Shown here: one piece after another, positions 1 to 11,746 of the stretch
Numbering within the stretch: the first letter of the stretch is position 1
Layout: every line of letters starts with the position of its first letter
From: Nipponacmea schrenckii
Taxonomy: Eukaryota; Mollusca; Gastropoda; Lottiidae
Direction: 5' to 3'
Assembly: GCA_030562195.1 (NCBI GenBank)
Contig: JAUJPP010000012.1
Span: forward strand, 16,740,001 to 16,804,000
DNA: 64,000 nt
The notes under the pieces: model-generated
The model's input: the letters and a program-made list of their open reading frames with translations, nothing else
Told to the model about the DNA's origin: nothing
Database searches by the model: none
Program-made: the position numbers and the translations under genes

Positions 1-291
1 CAGCGCCACTTGTCGTCATAATGATATAGTTCTCATGAAATGTGAGAAATGTTTTTCAACATTTGTTCGGTAAACTTCATTCGGCGTTATGAAGTGGGCA
101 TTATTAGTTCGGCTTGATCGTTAATTTGTTCAGTAATATTCTTTATTCGAATGATAAATTTTTAACAACAAATTATTGATTTAGCGAACAAATGTCAAAT
201 TAAGTGTACAAATGTTGATTTTACTGTACTAATGTTTGGCACCGAATTATTCATTAAGAATGATTAATTTTGGCAGGGATTGTCTTCCATA
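1..291. other. No gene seen
   Basis: AT-rich sequence in which I recognise no coding, RNA or repeat feature. It ends where similarity begins between the LINE at 292 onward and the second LINE copy near 34.6 kb, so it is probably flanking DNA of that LINE. Confidence 0.5.
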
Positions 292-489
292 TGGTGGTGA
301 TATACCTGTGAGAAAGGGAAAAATAAAATTAATAAATTACTTAAATCATTAAATCACGGAGAAACACAATTGTTAAGATAGCCATCAGCAAGTTGGTGAA
401 AAGAATACCTGTGTAACAGGAAGTATGCTTATGTTAATGAAAGATTATCAAGAATCATCCTTCGAAAAGTCTTAAAATCTGATGCTGAT

Positions 490-2010
490 TTAAAATTTTC
501 GCCTAGACCAACTTTGTTTAATCAAATTGATTTGTGGTTTTTGCACCACAAGTTTTGAATTTATGCTAGAATAAGGCGTCTGTTTATAGTTAAAGAGGCT
601 TGAAAAGTAGGAAGGAGACAAGTTGTTCAGAATTTTATACATAAATTTATACGAATTAAAATCATGCCTGGTTTTAATGTCAAAAATATTAAGCCTTTTA
701 AGATTCAGTGACAAATCAGTATTATACTTAGAACCAAGAATTAATTTAAAAGCAATTTTTTGTTGCCTGTGTAAAATATCGGCCGATGCAATGTCGTGTG
801 AATCCCAAATAGTTGAACAATAATCCAAATATGGTTGAAAGTGACATTTATAAAAAATAGATCTATATTTTTCAGGCATGATCTTTCTTAACTGTCGCAG
901 TTGAAATAACTTTTATTTAAAATTTAGCGGAGTCCATGAGAGATTTTGATTCACAGTAACACCCAGTAATTTAAAGTTTTCAACTTGTTCAATAAATTGA
1001 TTATTAAGTTCAATTGATAAATCTGATGAATATTTTCTTTTTTGAGCAGTTGTCATAAACATAAATTTGGTTTTATTTTCATTTAAAATCATGACATTAA
1101 AGGGACACCAGTTTAAGATTGCATCAGTATCTTCTTGCAATTTTAATTGTATGTCAGTAGACGATTTACCAGAAGTATAAATCGTAGTTTCATCCGCAAA
1201 AAGATCACAGTTAGAGTTAATATGCAATGGCAAATCATTAAAGATTAAACAACAAGGGACCTAAAATTGATCCTTGTGGTACCCCATACTTTATACTGCG
1301 AGAAGACGAAAGAGTTCCATTGACGTAACAACGCTGAGTACGATTCGACAAGTAACAATTAATGAAGGTTATTAATGCATTCGAAAAAAAATTTTTTCAA
1401 TAATTGTCTCATGGGAAATCAAATCAAATGCTTTTGTAAAATCAAAGAAAATAGAACCAACCATAGGATTATTATTTACTGCATCATAAACGTTTTCAAT
1501 TATGTTAGTCAGAGCTGTTTGACAAGAACTATTAGACCTAAAACCAGATTCGTGCGAATACAATAACTTATAATTTAAGAAATTATTTATATTTTTTGAA
1601 TAATGTCTTTCAAGTGGTTTAGATACACTAGATAATACAGAAATTGGTCTATAATTTTTAGGATCAGATTTAGCGCCGGATTTATACAGTGGTAAAACTT
1701 TCGCTTCTTTGAATTTATCAGGAAATATATTTGCATTAATGCATAGATTATATATATATGTGTCAAAGGACCACTTAACGTAAAAGCTTGGTTGCATTTA
1801 ACGAAGAGAACTGTTTAAAAACTTCATATTTGTTAATGTAGGGAATCGAACCTTCTTCATTAGAATTTAACTTAGAAGTGACAAATTCTTCTATTTTATT
1901 TACGTAATAACTTTTATCAATATTTCTATTAACATGCTTTTGATTAATCAATTTGGATTGGATCAATCCAGATAAGTTTTGAGTTTTTCTGATCTGAAGC
2001 AAGTTTTATG
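490..2010 (-). pseudogene. LINE reverse transcriptase, broken
   Basis: Reverse transcriptase that would copy the element RNA at a nicked target. Pieces lie in several frames: fingers with the NYRPISVLS motif, a palm stretch FFDFTKAFDLISHETI (about 1372-1797), the catalytic box (913-1233) and the C-terminal domain with YLDYCSTIWD (490-879). The catalytic box reads FADE instead of FADD, so an essential aspartate is lost even apart from the frameshifts. The palm and C-terminal segments are almost identical to the copy at 34758-35934, where the box is still FADD. Non-functional. Confidence 0.85.
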
Positions 2011-2299
2011 TGAAACTGCTTTTTGGCTTTATCGATAATTTTAATGATCAAATTTCTACACTTCCGATATTCTTCATCTTTGCCTTTCTTTTACAAACAG
2101 TCTCTTATGCGCATTAATTTTAAAATTTCAGAGTCTAACCAGGGTGACTTTATTTTATTTTTGACACGTTTTAACTTTAATGGTGCATGGGTATCAATTA
2201 TCGGCTGGATAATATTAAACCAAGATTCTAACGCAATATGGGGGTCAGATTTAGTAACAATTTTATCATAAGGGGCTGTTGCAAGATCATTATTAAACC

Positions 2300-2990
2300 T
2301 ACATCAAAATGTTTCATACTCCGGTAGTAAATATAAACATGCTTAGGTTTTGGAATATGTGCGCCTTTTTTATTTCAGGTAATACAAGTTGGGTAGTGAT
2401 CAGATAAACCATATACCGGGACATTAACTTCAGTTATATTACTTTCATTCGAAACGATAACATGATCAATGATTGATATCTTCAATGGAAGATGTTTTAG
2501 TTACGCGAGTGGGAAATTTTATAATTTGTTTTAAACTATATAAAGACAGTAAATTATTCCAATTTGAATTTTTTCCAGTTGACACAACAATATCAATATC
2601 ACCTAACACAATAATTTCTTTATTTTCGTTCAAAACCTTTTCAGTAATTTTAGCAAATGAGTCTAACCAGCATTTATTAGAATTCGGGTGCCTATAAATG
2701 CAACATATTAATAAGGGTTTACGTTTAGTGGGATTTATTTCAATCCAAATTGCTTCTATATCAAGAGATTCTAAATCTTCCCGTCTCCTACAATTTAAAT
2801 GTTCTTTAACAAAAAGTAGAAGTCCAGCTGAACTATTATTACACTTATTTTTTCGAAATGGCAAGTAAAAACCTGGAGTACTGAAATGTTTAGTTGGTAC
2901 AAACGACTTAGGTGAGTTTCAGTTAAACCAAAAATGTCAAAATTTGAAATAAGTTGGCAAATTTGAGTCTTTTTATTTACCGCATGGCAA
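2300..2990 (-). pseudogene. LINE apurinic-type endonuclease domain, broken
   Basis: The best open piece is 2466-2864. It has the pattern of an exonuclease-endonuclease-phosphatase fold: AIWIEI, then CCIYRHPNS, the GDIDIVV strand (normally GDFN in this family) and KFPTRVTKTSS leading toward the lost terminal histidine region. This enzyme nicks target DNA to prime reverse transcription. It lies between ORF1 and the reverse transcriptase, as expected for an APE-type LINE. The GDxN asparagine appears replaced and the frame is interrupted, so it is a relic. Confidence 0.75.
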
Positions 2991-3059
2991 ACATTTTAGT
3001 GACCAATATGAAGACCCCGCTCTTTTAAAAAGCTATACATATTATACGGTTTAAAATAA

Positions 3060-3976
3060 TTAGTAAGATAGACGTCTGGCTGTTGGTGAAAGTGAATTTA
3101 AAATAAAATTTAATGCCTGTGGGTTATACCTTAAAGGATATATAAAAGGATTAGATTTTCTGTTCTGTCTGACAACCGAATCTACAATGATATGAGATAA
3201 AATATTAGTTTCAAAATTATTTAAATGAACACCATCTTGCACCAAAACTTCACGAGGGGACCTACAAATGAAAGAATCGTAAATATTAATATAAAAGATA
3301 TTAAGATAAAACATCATTTATAAAAAAAGTATAACCATTGTTATAAAATCATGATTTTAAACTGATTTTAAAAAGATAAAACATCATTTATAAAAAAAGT
3401 ATAACCATTGTTATAAAATTAACATTGATTGAACAATTTAAGTATAAAATTGATGCTGAAATGAGATAGCATAATAATCATGATTTTAAACTGTGGATTC
3501 AATACCAACTGTTTGTTAATTCGAGGGATTACAGAACATACAAAAATATTCATATCGTTATAGTTAGTTAGTAGTTCCTTCAATAAATTCTTAAAGTCAT
3601 TTACACATTGTTGAAAAGTTGCTAATTTCTTGCTTATGTCATTTCCCCCGACAGAGAGCTTTTTGATAGACGTAGCTTCACCAAGTAATTGTAATAATCT
3701 CGGTTTAAGTTCGCTAATTGTCGATCCACTGTTGGTATCGATGACACATAATTGTCCTAAGTTGTCTGATAGTCGTACGAAGAAAGGGACTTCACGAGAG
3801 AACTTCCAATGACTAAGGTTTCGGCCATTTAAAGAGTTATTCTTGAATAAAGAATACTGGTTCGAACAAAACTGAAGTATAAGTCTGTACGTTTCTTCCT
3901 TATTTAATGAAATAACTATAGATTTAGTATAATGTGTATAGTCTGCAATGTCAAAATTCAAATCTGGATGGTTCAA
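3060..3976 (-). pseudogene. LINE ORF1 with SGNH/GDSL esterase-like domain, broken
   Basis: Two pieces of one protein. 3419-3976 carries a block-I-like serine (DTNSGSTISEL) and a GGND block (LSVGGNDISKK). 3060-3317 carries the closing catalytic Asp-His as QDGVHLN. Together these are the Ser, Gly, Asn and Asp/His blocks of SGNH hydrolases, known from ORF1 proteins of some CR1-group LINEs. Between the pieces an approximately 45-bp sequence is duplicated (around 3304-3350 and 3374-3419), which probably accounts for the frame break. The biochemical role of the esterase in these elements is not settled. Confidence 0.7.
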
Positions 3977-3990
3977 AATAAAGTTTTTCC

Positions 3991-4349
3991 TTTCCAGACT
4001 TGAAATGCTGGTCGATCTCGATAAAGTCTTAGTCGGTCGAAATGGAGTTGAATATTTTGAAATTTAGATGTGGAAAGTCTATTTCACTGTCGCTATCAAA
4101 GTCAGAGTCTGAGAAATTATACTCAGGAAATCGTTTAGTTTACCACACATTGAAACTTAAAAATCCTTTGAATAATCACTGTATAGATATTGATTACAGT
4201 TCCTCCTTATCCTTGAATGTATTGAAAAAACATTGGTTATAAAAATCTAACTGAATTCTCTACTTTTCTTAAATAAAATTCACTAAAACTTGTAAGTAGC
4301 ATTAGAAGGTCGATTGATTGACGTTACGTCATCTGCCTCGTATGGTAAA
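3991..4349. other. No supported gene
   Basis: A short plus-strand open frame (4042-4242) exists but has no recognisable motif and no sign of conservation. I assign nothing here. Confidence 0.4.
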
Positions 4350-5057
4350 TTTTCAACCTTTTGGACTATTTCGACCCAGCTTTTTTGCCTCTAGTTTTTC
4401 TCCAAAATACAGAAAACAAGTTTGGTTCGAATTTCTGGCATCCATCGGCCCCCACAAATCGATTTTAGCCAAAAAGGACAACAAAAAATTTTAGTCAAAA
4501 ATTCAAAATTTTCCTTATCAAATCGACCAAAAAATTGCCGATTTTTGGATTGTTTTTGGCTTTTTCAGGCCTTTGCGAAAACCGTCACTGTGGACAAACC
4601 AAAGATGCCAGAGAGTTGTCCTTTACACGGTGAATAATGGATCTACATGTCACAGTAAACCAGATGCTATTTTTTTTTTTGGTTCCAGAGTGACAGCACC
4701 CCAAAGTTTGGTAAATTTTCAGACTTTGGACTATTTCGACCCAGATTTTTGCCTCTAGTTTTTTGCCAAAATGCAGGAAAAAAGTTTGATTCGAGTTTCT
4801 GGTATCCCTCGGCCCCCACAAATCGATTTTAGCCAAAAAAGACAACAAAAAATTTTGAATTAAAATTAAAAATTTTCTTTATTTAATCGATCAAAAAATT
4901 GCCCTTTTTTGAAGTGTTTTTGGCTTTTTCAGGCCTTTGCGAAAACCATCACTGTGGATAAACCAAAGGTGCCAGAGAGTTGTCCTTTACGCAGTGGATA
5001 GCTGAATAATTGATCTAAATGGCACAGTAAACCAGAATGCTATATCTTTATTGGTAC
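4350..5057. repeat. Satellite of about 360 bp, left block
   Basis: Tandem copies of about 360 bp. The phrase GGACTATTTCGACCCAG followed by TTTGCCTCTAGTTTTT recurs near 4365 and 4730, and the later phrase AGAGAGTTGTCCTTTAC recurs near 4610 and 4975. The array resumes after the DIRS element at about 8827-9057, so the element landed inside it. Confidence 0.8.
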
Positions 5058-5799
5058 CAGTGCACGTGCATCTCGTCATATTTTGAAGAGTATTTGTGAC
5101 GTAATTATATCGGGTAGGGACGAACCTATTAATTTCGCGCGGGGGGGGGGGGGGGGTAATGTTATACCCTCTTGAGCCTCAGGCTCATTATAAGAATGAC
5201 TCATCGTGCAATAAATCTTGGATGAGGAAACATTCTTTTACACTCGCCTTCGGCTACATTTGCATATTCATAGAAAGTCATAAATTACAACACACAAAGT
5301 TATTTTAAATACACACAAAGTTTATTTCAATCAAAATATTTTGACAACATCAGAATATATTACTTTTTATTTCTTATTTCCGTAGAACTGAGCTTTGAAA
5401 AACTTTTCAACCTTTTGGACTATTTCGACCCAGTTTTTTGCCTCTAGTGTATCTCGTCATATTTTGAAGAGTATTTGTGACGTAATTATATCGGGAAGGG
5501 ACAAACCTATTAATTCCGCGGGAGGGTAATGTTATACCCTCTTGAGCCTTAGGCTCATTATAAGAATGAACCTCATCGTGCAATAAATCTTGGATGAGGA
5601 AACATTTTTTTACACTCGCATATTTATTTATAGAAAGCCACAAATTAAAACACACAAAGTTATTTCTAATACACACAAAGTTTATTTCAATCAAAATTTT
5701 TTGACAGTATCAGAATATATCACATTTTATTTCTTATTTCCGTAGAACTGAGCTTTGAAAAACTGTACCTTTATCGACTTCTTGTTCTTTATAATAATA

Positions 5800-6402
5800 T
5801 TTAAAAAAATATTTTACGGTTGAATTAGCTGTACTTAAAATAGTTTTCATTGAACTCCTGATCCGAAGGCTTTCGAAGTTGAAGTACTCCGGAAAGAGTG
5901 GCATTTATACCGGATTTGAACAAAACATCCTTTAGCCATCGAGCGATGGTACATGATTTAACATTTCTATAAGTTTTAAATGAAACAAACATTTTATAAG
6001 ACTTTCTCAGTTCAGAAGTACGTTTTAGAACAAGGTTAATTTATGTTGTGATGTCGTTTTTAAAGCTTCAAAGCTAGACATAAATCTTATGTCCAAAGAG
6101 CCAAGTGTCTGTGCTCTCGCCGCTGTTGTAAGAGCGACCAGGGCTACAAGTTTCAATGTAAGATCCTTTAATGAAAGATCTGTCAGCGGATAAAGAGTTT
6201 CAACTTATCTCAACACTTTTGAAAAATCCCACATAAGAACAGTCCTCATCGGGGAAATATTAAAGTAACCTTTCATTAACTTTGTTAACAAAAATGACTT
6301 TTCTAAACAGAAATTATTAAAAAATGGTAACGTTTGCGAAAGTATGGACTTGAGTGAGTATTTATCACGGAATATTAGACCTTCTTGGTCATTACGTAAC
6401 AT
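5800..6402 (-). pseudogene. DIRS tyrosine recombinase remnant
   Basis: The N-terminal side reads TVLMWDFSKVLR followed, after a stop, by LTLKLVALVALTTAARAQTL. This is the characteristic N-terminal core-binding segment of DIRS recombinases. About 150 bp further on, SYRNVKSC-like and IARWLKDVLFKSGI segments match the region leading to the catalytic domain. The enzyme would integrate the circular DNA intermediate without making target duplications. The catalytic HxxR and tyrosine region is not recognisable, so the copy is dead. Confidence 0.65.
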
Positions 6403-6409
6403 AAATAGG

Positions 6410-7600
6410 CGATCACTTGCGCCTCAGTTGCGTTGTTGGTATCAACTTGTTCTTGACAACACCAAATACACCATTTTCTCCAGCATAATTGATGCTGCTT
6501 GGTTGATGTGAAAAGTGGATTCTAAAGGTGTCCAAAGGCCATTTGCATTGTTTTCTTGGAAAGATGCCCCCAACAACTTTTAGAAGCATCTGTTTCTATC
6601 CAAAAATCAACAGGTTTCGACCTTTTCGGCTTTTCATTTAATGTCTTAATATTATCTAACCATCACAAAATTTCGGTTAATGATAAAACAGAAACATTCA
6701 TAAACGGATCAAAATTGTTATTTGACAATCTTAAATTTGATATCTTATCTCTCTCTAAGTCTCTTAAGTGCATCGGAACTACGAATACAGCATGAAAGGC
6801 ATGAACTATGAGCCCAATTAAAGAGGAAAACTGTGTAATTGTAATATGTCTATCTCCCGTACATAGACAACATAGTTTTTCTAGTTTTTCTTCGGTCAAA
6901 TAGACTTTAAAGTCAACAGTGTTCAAGATAAAATTTAAGATTTTGTGAAGGTATAAAAATTGACTTTTCTCATCAATAGAATAACCCAATTTTGTTAATT
7001 CATTGGCAACATACCTAGTTTCTTGCCTACATTCTTGATCCATAATTATAATAACTACATCTGATGCCATGTTGTCGAAAATTAGCGTAAACCGGTTCAG
7101 GATTTTTATAAATATGCGCGGGGCTGACGATAGGTCAAATGGTATGCAAGAAAGGAGTAAAGTATCCCTCTCGAAGAGGAACATAAATACTTTGTAAAAT
7201 CTTCGTGAATTTTTATACTAAAGTATGCGTCGCGCAGATCAATTTTTGCTAGAAAATCATTCTTTTGAATCAGATCTTAAACAAACTTGATACCTTCCTG
7301 TTTGAAATTTCTACAAAATTATTAAGATTTCTCAGATTTATAACAGGACGAAACGTATGCCCTTTCTAGGTACAATAATAATATTAGATACAAATTGGTC
7401 AGGCGAAAATTCAACTCTCCTTTCGCAATAAGAGAAGAAACCTCGTTATCAATAATTTCACAAAAATCAACAGAAAACTTAATTTCGTTTGGAACAAAAT
7501 ATTGAATAGGCAGTGTGTAAAATTCTATTTTATAACCTTCAACCACATCTAGAATCCACTTGTCGGTTGTATAGGTTTTCCAGTACCTGTGATACATTTA
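6410..7600 (-). pseudogene. DIRS reverse transcriptase/RNase H remnant
   Basis: 6663-7184 contains PFDLSSAPRIFIKIL, then a degenerated catalytic stretch (MASDVVIIIMDQ where YLDD would be expected), then LGYSIDEKSQF and the connection QFSSLIGLIVHAF, in the order seen in DIRS polymerases. 7322-7597 holds the upstream part (WILDVVEGYKIEFYTLP, then FCEIIDNEVSSLIAKGEL). Loss of the YLDD aspartates and several frameshifts show it cannot work. Its neighbours upstream and downstream on the minus strand are the gag and recombinase parts of the same element. Confidence 0.75.
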
Positions 7601-7607
7601 CTGTGTC

Positions 7608-8474
7608 ACTTTGGGGTTCGATCTAGATTCTGTCCTCGACCTCGATAGTTTTGGCTCCGGTTTGGGTACCTCAACATGTTCTGACGACCTCGATTGTAGT
7701 TGTGGTTGCTGTTGTATTTCATGCCCTGACCCCTTCCTGTGCCAGGGCCTCTGAAGTTTAAATTACTATATGAGCTTAATCGGTTTGCATTTTTCTCATT
7801 TACGGTTTTTGAGTGGCTTTCAACTTAGAAGAGCAATTATCTCCAAACAGTTCCGTCGTAATTGGAATATCAGGATGGCAAATCTTACTATATTGTTCAG
7901 CCAAATGGGGTTTAATTGTTTACCTTCCTTTTTGTGATATACTGTAAAAAGCATGGCCTGTCAACAACAAACTTCTAGTTTTAACAAGGTCAATTGTTGG
8001 CGTAGGTAGTGTCAGTTGGTCATTTATAATAGGAGACAGATCTGCCGCTAAGTATTTTTGCACTTTCTGATGAGCCAAGTCCTGTGTATGTGCAAAACTT
8101 CCTATAGCTACCCAAATATCCTTGTTAACGTTGGGAGAACACAAAAACTCACAATTTTGCGGTCTTATATATCTTTGCTTATCTGACTTCACAGACACAG
8201 AAGCATTGATAGCTTTTGCTAAAGAGGGGCTTACAGCCGGTGGGCAATCCTTTGACATCATCAAAAACTTTAATGATAACTGTTGATCATTTCCCTCAAT
8301 TGAAAAATTATTGTCATCCAAATTTTGTGAAAAGTTTTCCATACTGTCGTAATAGGGACTCATAAGATGAGCTGAAGGACGGCGATGAACTGGATTTCTC
8401 TCTTGAGTTACCCTATCCTGAAGCCAAATCGGTATCTGAATCAGATGGGAATGACAAAATGTCCAGATTTTCAT
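7608..8474 (-). pseudogene. DIRS gag-like protein remnant
   Basis: The open piece 7920-8474 has the helical segment RPQNCEFLCSPNVNKDIW followed by LAHQKVQKYLAADL and SLLLTGHAF, a pattern typical of the first ORF of DIRS elements. Downstream (7608-7760), after frame breaks, is an Asn/Arg/Gly-rich tail (NYNRGRQNM, then NYRGRGQN) that looks like a nucleic-acid-binding RGG-type end. The likely role is packaging element RNA into particles. No intact frame spans it. Confidence 0.6.
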
Positions 8475-8828
8475 CAGTATCAGTATCCCCCATATTAGCT
8501 ATTAATCAATAGAATAAATGTTTAAACAGACAACGTCTTGAATAAACAAAATAAATGAATTGCTTACAAATTAATATTTAATAATACGTGAAGTGAACAA
8601 CGTTCTAGTACAAAATCTGGTTGAAAAACGAAAAATAAGTATATCACTTCAGCTAAAATATAATGAACTCAGAAAAAATATGACGAGATGCACGTGCGCT
8701 GGATATTTATGTCCCAGCTACTATGGGGTCAAGGTTATGTTTTAACCTCTTTGAGTTGAGATGTTTAGTTTACAGAAACAAGTGCAATGTTATACCCTCG
8801 CCGTGGCCGAAGGCGAGCGTAAAGGAAT

Positions 8829-9057
8829 GGATCTACATGGCACAGTAAAAACCATCACTGTGGACAAACCAAACGTGCCAGAGAGTTGCCCTTACACGGT
8901 TGATAGCTGAATAATGGATCATAATGGCACAATAAACCAGAATGCTATATCTTTATTGGTTCCAGAGTGACAGCACCCTAAAGTTTGGTTAATTTTCAAC
9001 TTTTTAGACTATTTCGACCCAGTTTTTGCCTCTAGTTTTTCGCCAAAATACAGAACA
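8829..9057. repeat. Satellite of about 360 bp, right block
   Basis: Continuation of the array at 4350-5057: the phrases GGATCTACATGGCACAGTAAA, GGTTCCAGAGTGACAGC and GACTATTTCGACCCAG return here in the same order and orientation. Confidence 0.75.
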
Positions 9058-9109
9058 CCTGGAGAATTTATGAATTGTTGTATAAAAAAAAATAACTCCC
9101 ACCGATATT

Positions 9110-9570
9110 TTTACTAATCAAAAATATGAATTTAGATTTGTCTCATTACGACAAGAAAATGAAAAACGTGATCATTTTCGATGATTGCGTAGCATCAATC
9201 AAATGAAAAATTATTTACTAAAGGAAGACACCACAAAATTGTATATCATTTTACGGATAGGATTGAATGTTTATTAGAAAAAAATGCTTATTGTTTTAGA
9301 TAAAGATCTATCCTCAATAATTCATGTATAGAGAACGATGAATTTAAAAAACTTTGTAGAAGACCATGGAACAATCCTGACGATCATGGGTATATCTTTG
9401 TTAATAGGGAATTATAAATGAAGATGATTATATACATGTTATAAAAAATGGATGAAGAATTTTTCATCTGAGTCCTCGGAAATAAGATTAACTATGAAGA
9501 TGAACTAAAATATTTTTCAGTTTCAAAATCAATAAGAAATGTAAGTAGAAAATGGAAGAACATTTAAATT
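9110..9570 (+). pseudogene. Packaging ATPase remnant (Polinton lineage B)
   Basis: Starting near 9126, a frame reads MKNVIIFDDC, a Walker B strand of FtsK/HerA/A32-type packaging ATPases. After a frameshift come LFTKGRHHKIVYHFT and DEFKKLCRRPWNNPDDHGYI, the usual next segments of Polinton-type ATPases. The Walker A half is missing and there are stops, so this is a relic. It differs clearly from the ATPase at 31114-31785, hence the separate lineage name. DNA polymerase, integrase, protease and phospholipase-like relics of similar age lie at 10-22 kb. Confidence 0.55.
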
Positions 9571-10169
9571 ATTAACATTATTACCAGGAAGTTAATTAAT
9601 ATGTTTCAAATAATGAATTTATATCTCAATATGTTGGAAGTCATAAGGATAGACCAAATATTGGATTTGAAGGTATTTGAATTTGAATAGAATAAAACTA
9701 AATCAAAAACATCCAGTAGATTCCAACGTAGAAAGCTCAATAAATGAATTATGAGGTTTTGAAACGAAATTGTTTACTAAACCTTATAAAGCAAATATTG
9801 AAAACGATATCGTTCACAGTTCCGATCGGTTATAGGATAGAAGAAAAACAAGTTTCAAACAACGTATCTTCATATTCTGGATAGTGCAAATTTGGTTAGT
9901 GGATTTTATCAACAAAAACAAACAACAACTCATTTTCAGTATTCCAACGTTTACAGTTCTAATCGGTTATAGGATAGTAGAAAAACCGTTTCAAACAACA
10001 TGTCTTCCAATCAATACCACAGGATTTAAAGATATCAATTTAGACATACAAGATGGACGTTGAAGATATTTATATTTTGCTGAGGAAGAAATATGTATTC
10101 AACCACATGTTTCCTCATCTTCATCAATACATAGGGATACATAATTCTATTTATGTTCTTTAATCAAAT
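9571..10169. other. Decayed sequence with a direct repeat of about 60 bp
   Basis: No gene is supported. A direct repeat built around ATCGGTTATAGGATAG, followed by GTTTCAAACAAC, occurs near 9817-9880 and again near 9951-10010. It lies between the ATPase and polymerase relics and may be decayed Polinton sequence. Confidence 0.4.
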
Positions 10170-10870
10170 TTAAATTATGTTTAATACTTTCTTTTGTTTA
10201 TCTTTAGGAATTACAACAACGTCTTTAAAGCTTTTTTCATAAGGTTTATCGAATTTGTTGTCAACATCTTCTCCATTTGCTAATTTAAGATAATCTTCCA
10301 CACTCAACTTTGATTTTGTATATCCTTTAAAAGTGTTCTTTTCCATTAATTCTCCATTAGAAGTTAGCTAACTTTTGGACCCAAATATAAACCGAATAAT
10401 ATACCACCATCTCCATTATCATTCTTCCTTTTTCCGTTTCAGAAGTTAATCCAGCTTGTTCCAAATTATGTCTCATACTCGGTATCAGTGTAATATATTT
10501 TTGGTTTTCTAAAACCGTCAATAACATGAGTGAAATTATGTGCTATGTGCTAAGATGAATGAACCCAAATCACTCGGTGTTAATCTTGTTCTTTTTGTTG
10601 GTTTTATAATTTCAGGTTGATCCTTTTCTTTTTTATTGATGTTCATTTACTTTTTCATAACTTTTTATATTTGAATCAAAATTTGCTTTAAGGGTTTCTT
10701 CAGACCATAAATGAAATTCTGTATTTATATCATTCTAAACAGTTTTACCATATATACTCAGTCCATATGAAAACTCACGAAATCTGGAATAACTCCACGG
10801 ATTGATATGTGGAGTATATACGTATGATGCTATTGAGATAATGAATGATTTAAGAAAACATGTAAACATA
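10170..10870 (-). pseudogene. Protein-primed DNA polymerase B remnant (Polinton lineage B)
   Basis: Read on the minus strand: a motif-B-like SIYGKTV, then FRKPKIYYTDT ending in E where the catalytic DTDS box would have aspartate and serine, then GLYLGPKV, and last a 58-residue open piece (10170-10346) reading NTFKGYTKSKLSVEDYLKLA. That order (palm motif B, motif C, thumb-side tail) is that of viral and Polinton type-B polymerases. Stops and frameshifts separate the parts and the catalytic box is damaged. It does not closely resemble the polymerase at 27967-30315. Confidence 0.5.
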
Positions 10871-10938
10871 ATTAAATTTTATTCACGACGGTTCATGCGC
10901 GAGTGAGACTTACCTGGGGTAGGGGTCAAACAGGAAAT

Positions 10939-11124
10939 TCAATAACTGGTGTGACTGCCAGTTGCATTGACACATGCGGTGTATCTTCGTCGCTTGGAGT
11001 TGATCAGTCTCTGGATATAGTGTTCTAAGGGATTAGCATTCAACTCCTGAACAAGGGTAACCTCAAGTTCCCGTAAGTAGTGGTGGGCGTGCAAAATGTT
11101 GCGTTTTTGCAAAAATTTGAACAT
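10939..11124 (-). CDS. Short open frame of unknown nature
   Basis: A 61-residue minus-strand frame rich in Leu, Glu and Arg, with a run SKRRRY near its end. I recognise no family. It sits between a polymerase relic and a phospholipase/integrase relic, so it may be a scrap of the same decayed Polinton; it could equally be chance. Confidence 0.2.
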   Translation of the reverse strand: MFKFLQKRNILHAHHYLRELEVTLVQELNANPLEHYIQRLINSKRRRYTACVNATGSHTSY

Positions 11125-11404
11125 GAAATTCTAGTATTTCTTGCACCTGGTATTTCGGGTGCCGTCACCTTAGTGTTGTTGTATAAAATTAAATTGAAGT
11201 TGAATACTTAAATATAACTTAAATATTGACTATTTCAAGTGGTGCGTTTTCATGTGTTCTCAGTATATTTTCATTTTGATACCTTAGATTTCTTCACCGT
11301 GTAAATCTACTGAACTGTAAATTGTTGGTGAAGTTTATTATAGAACTTTGCTCTTTGATTTACTTACAACTTTGTGGGTTTTCTATGTTTCATTCTAATG
11401 CTCT

Positions 11405-11640
11405 TTAAGCAGTAAGACCAAGCTTATCTTGTATATAACAATATTTATAACCTCTTTTTGGTTCTTTATGAATTTCATCTGCTATTCCCATACCCAATTT
11501 CTTTTTTGATTTTAGTAATCTTTTGATTAATGTTCTTTCTTTTTCTCTAAAAGTGGGATTTGGAATGGATTCTAATTCTTTAATCACTTGTTTGTCTGCT
11601 TCATGTCGAAATCAAGGCTTCATTTCTGTATAGTTTATCG
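11405..11640 (-). pseudogene. PLA2-like/integrase junction fragment (Polinton lineage B)
   Basis: The frame reads MIKELESIPNPTFREKERT, then LGMGIADEIHKEP, then RGYKY. This is nearly the same as 21629-21859, where a phospholipase-A2-like domain runs directly into the integrase N-terminus. Here the integrase part between HKEP and RGYKY is deleted. The upstream DNA (11600-11735) still resembles the PLA2-like part but is out of frame. It is a second, more decayed copy of the lineage-B gene pair. Confidence 0.6.
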
Positions 11641-11746
11641 TGTTTAAGTGCAACATCAACTCTACTGTTCTTCGCCTGGTTTCGGATTATCATTTTCATC
11701 TAGTCGTTAATCTAACCTAGTTAGTGCCGGTGTAATTATTTTTATT

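Larger units (their letters stand above)
292..3990 (-). mobile_element. CR1-like non-LTR retrotransposon (LINE), decayed
   Basis: A LINE read on the minus strand: ORF1 (3060-3976), then endonuclease (about 2300-2990), then reverse transcriptase (about 490-2010), with the 3' end near 292. The 3' boundary is where similarity to the copy at 34.6-35.9 kb begins on both sides (shared GGTGGTGATATACC). All three domains are split among frames, so the copy is inactive. The CR1/L2 group is suggested by the esterase-like ORF1 plus an APE endonuclease; the exact clade would need a phylogeny. Confidence 0.85.
5045..8828 (-). mobile_element. DIRS-type retrotransposon (tyrosine recombinase), decayed
   Basis: On the minus strand the order is gag-like protein (8474-7608), reverse transcriptase and RNase H region (7600-6410), tyrosine recombinase (6402-5800), which is the order of DIRS elements. 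The ends are inverted relative to each other: GCACGTGCATCTCGTCATA near 5062 is the reverse complement of sequence near 8677-8698, and CGCCTTCGGC near 5245 is matched in reverse at about 8805-8815. A block of about 330 bp at the left end is duplicated (5058-5390 and 5446-5765). Satellite sequence flanks both sides. All genes are frameshifted. Confidence 0.75.

Noticed and set aside
5143..5155. G-run as a G-quadruplex regulatory site
   Set aside because: A single run of G without spaced G-tracts; more likely a slippage product in the DIRS end.
6556..6795. Plus-strand frame opposite the DIRS polymerase
   Set aside because: It is the antisense of recognised polymerase and RNase H sequence.
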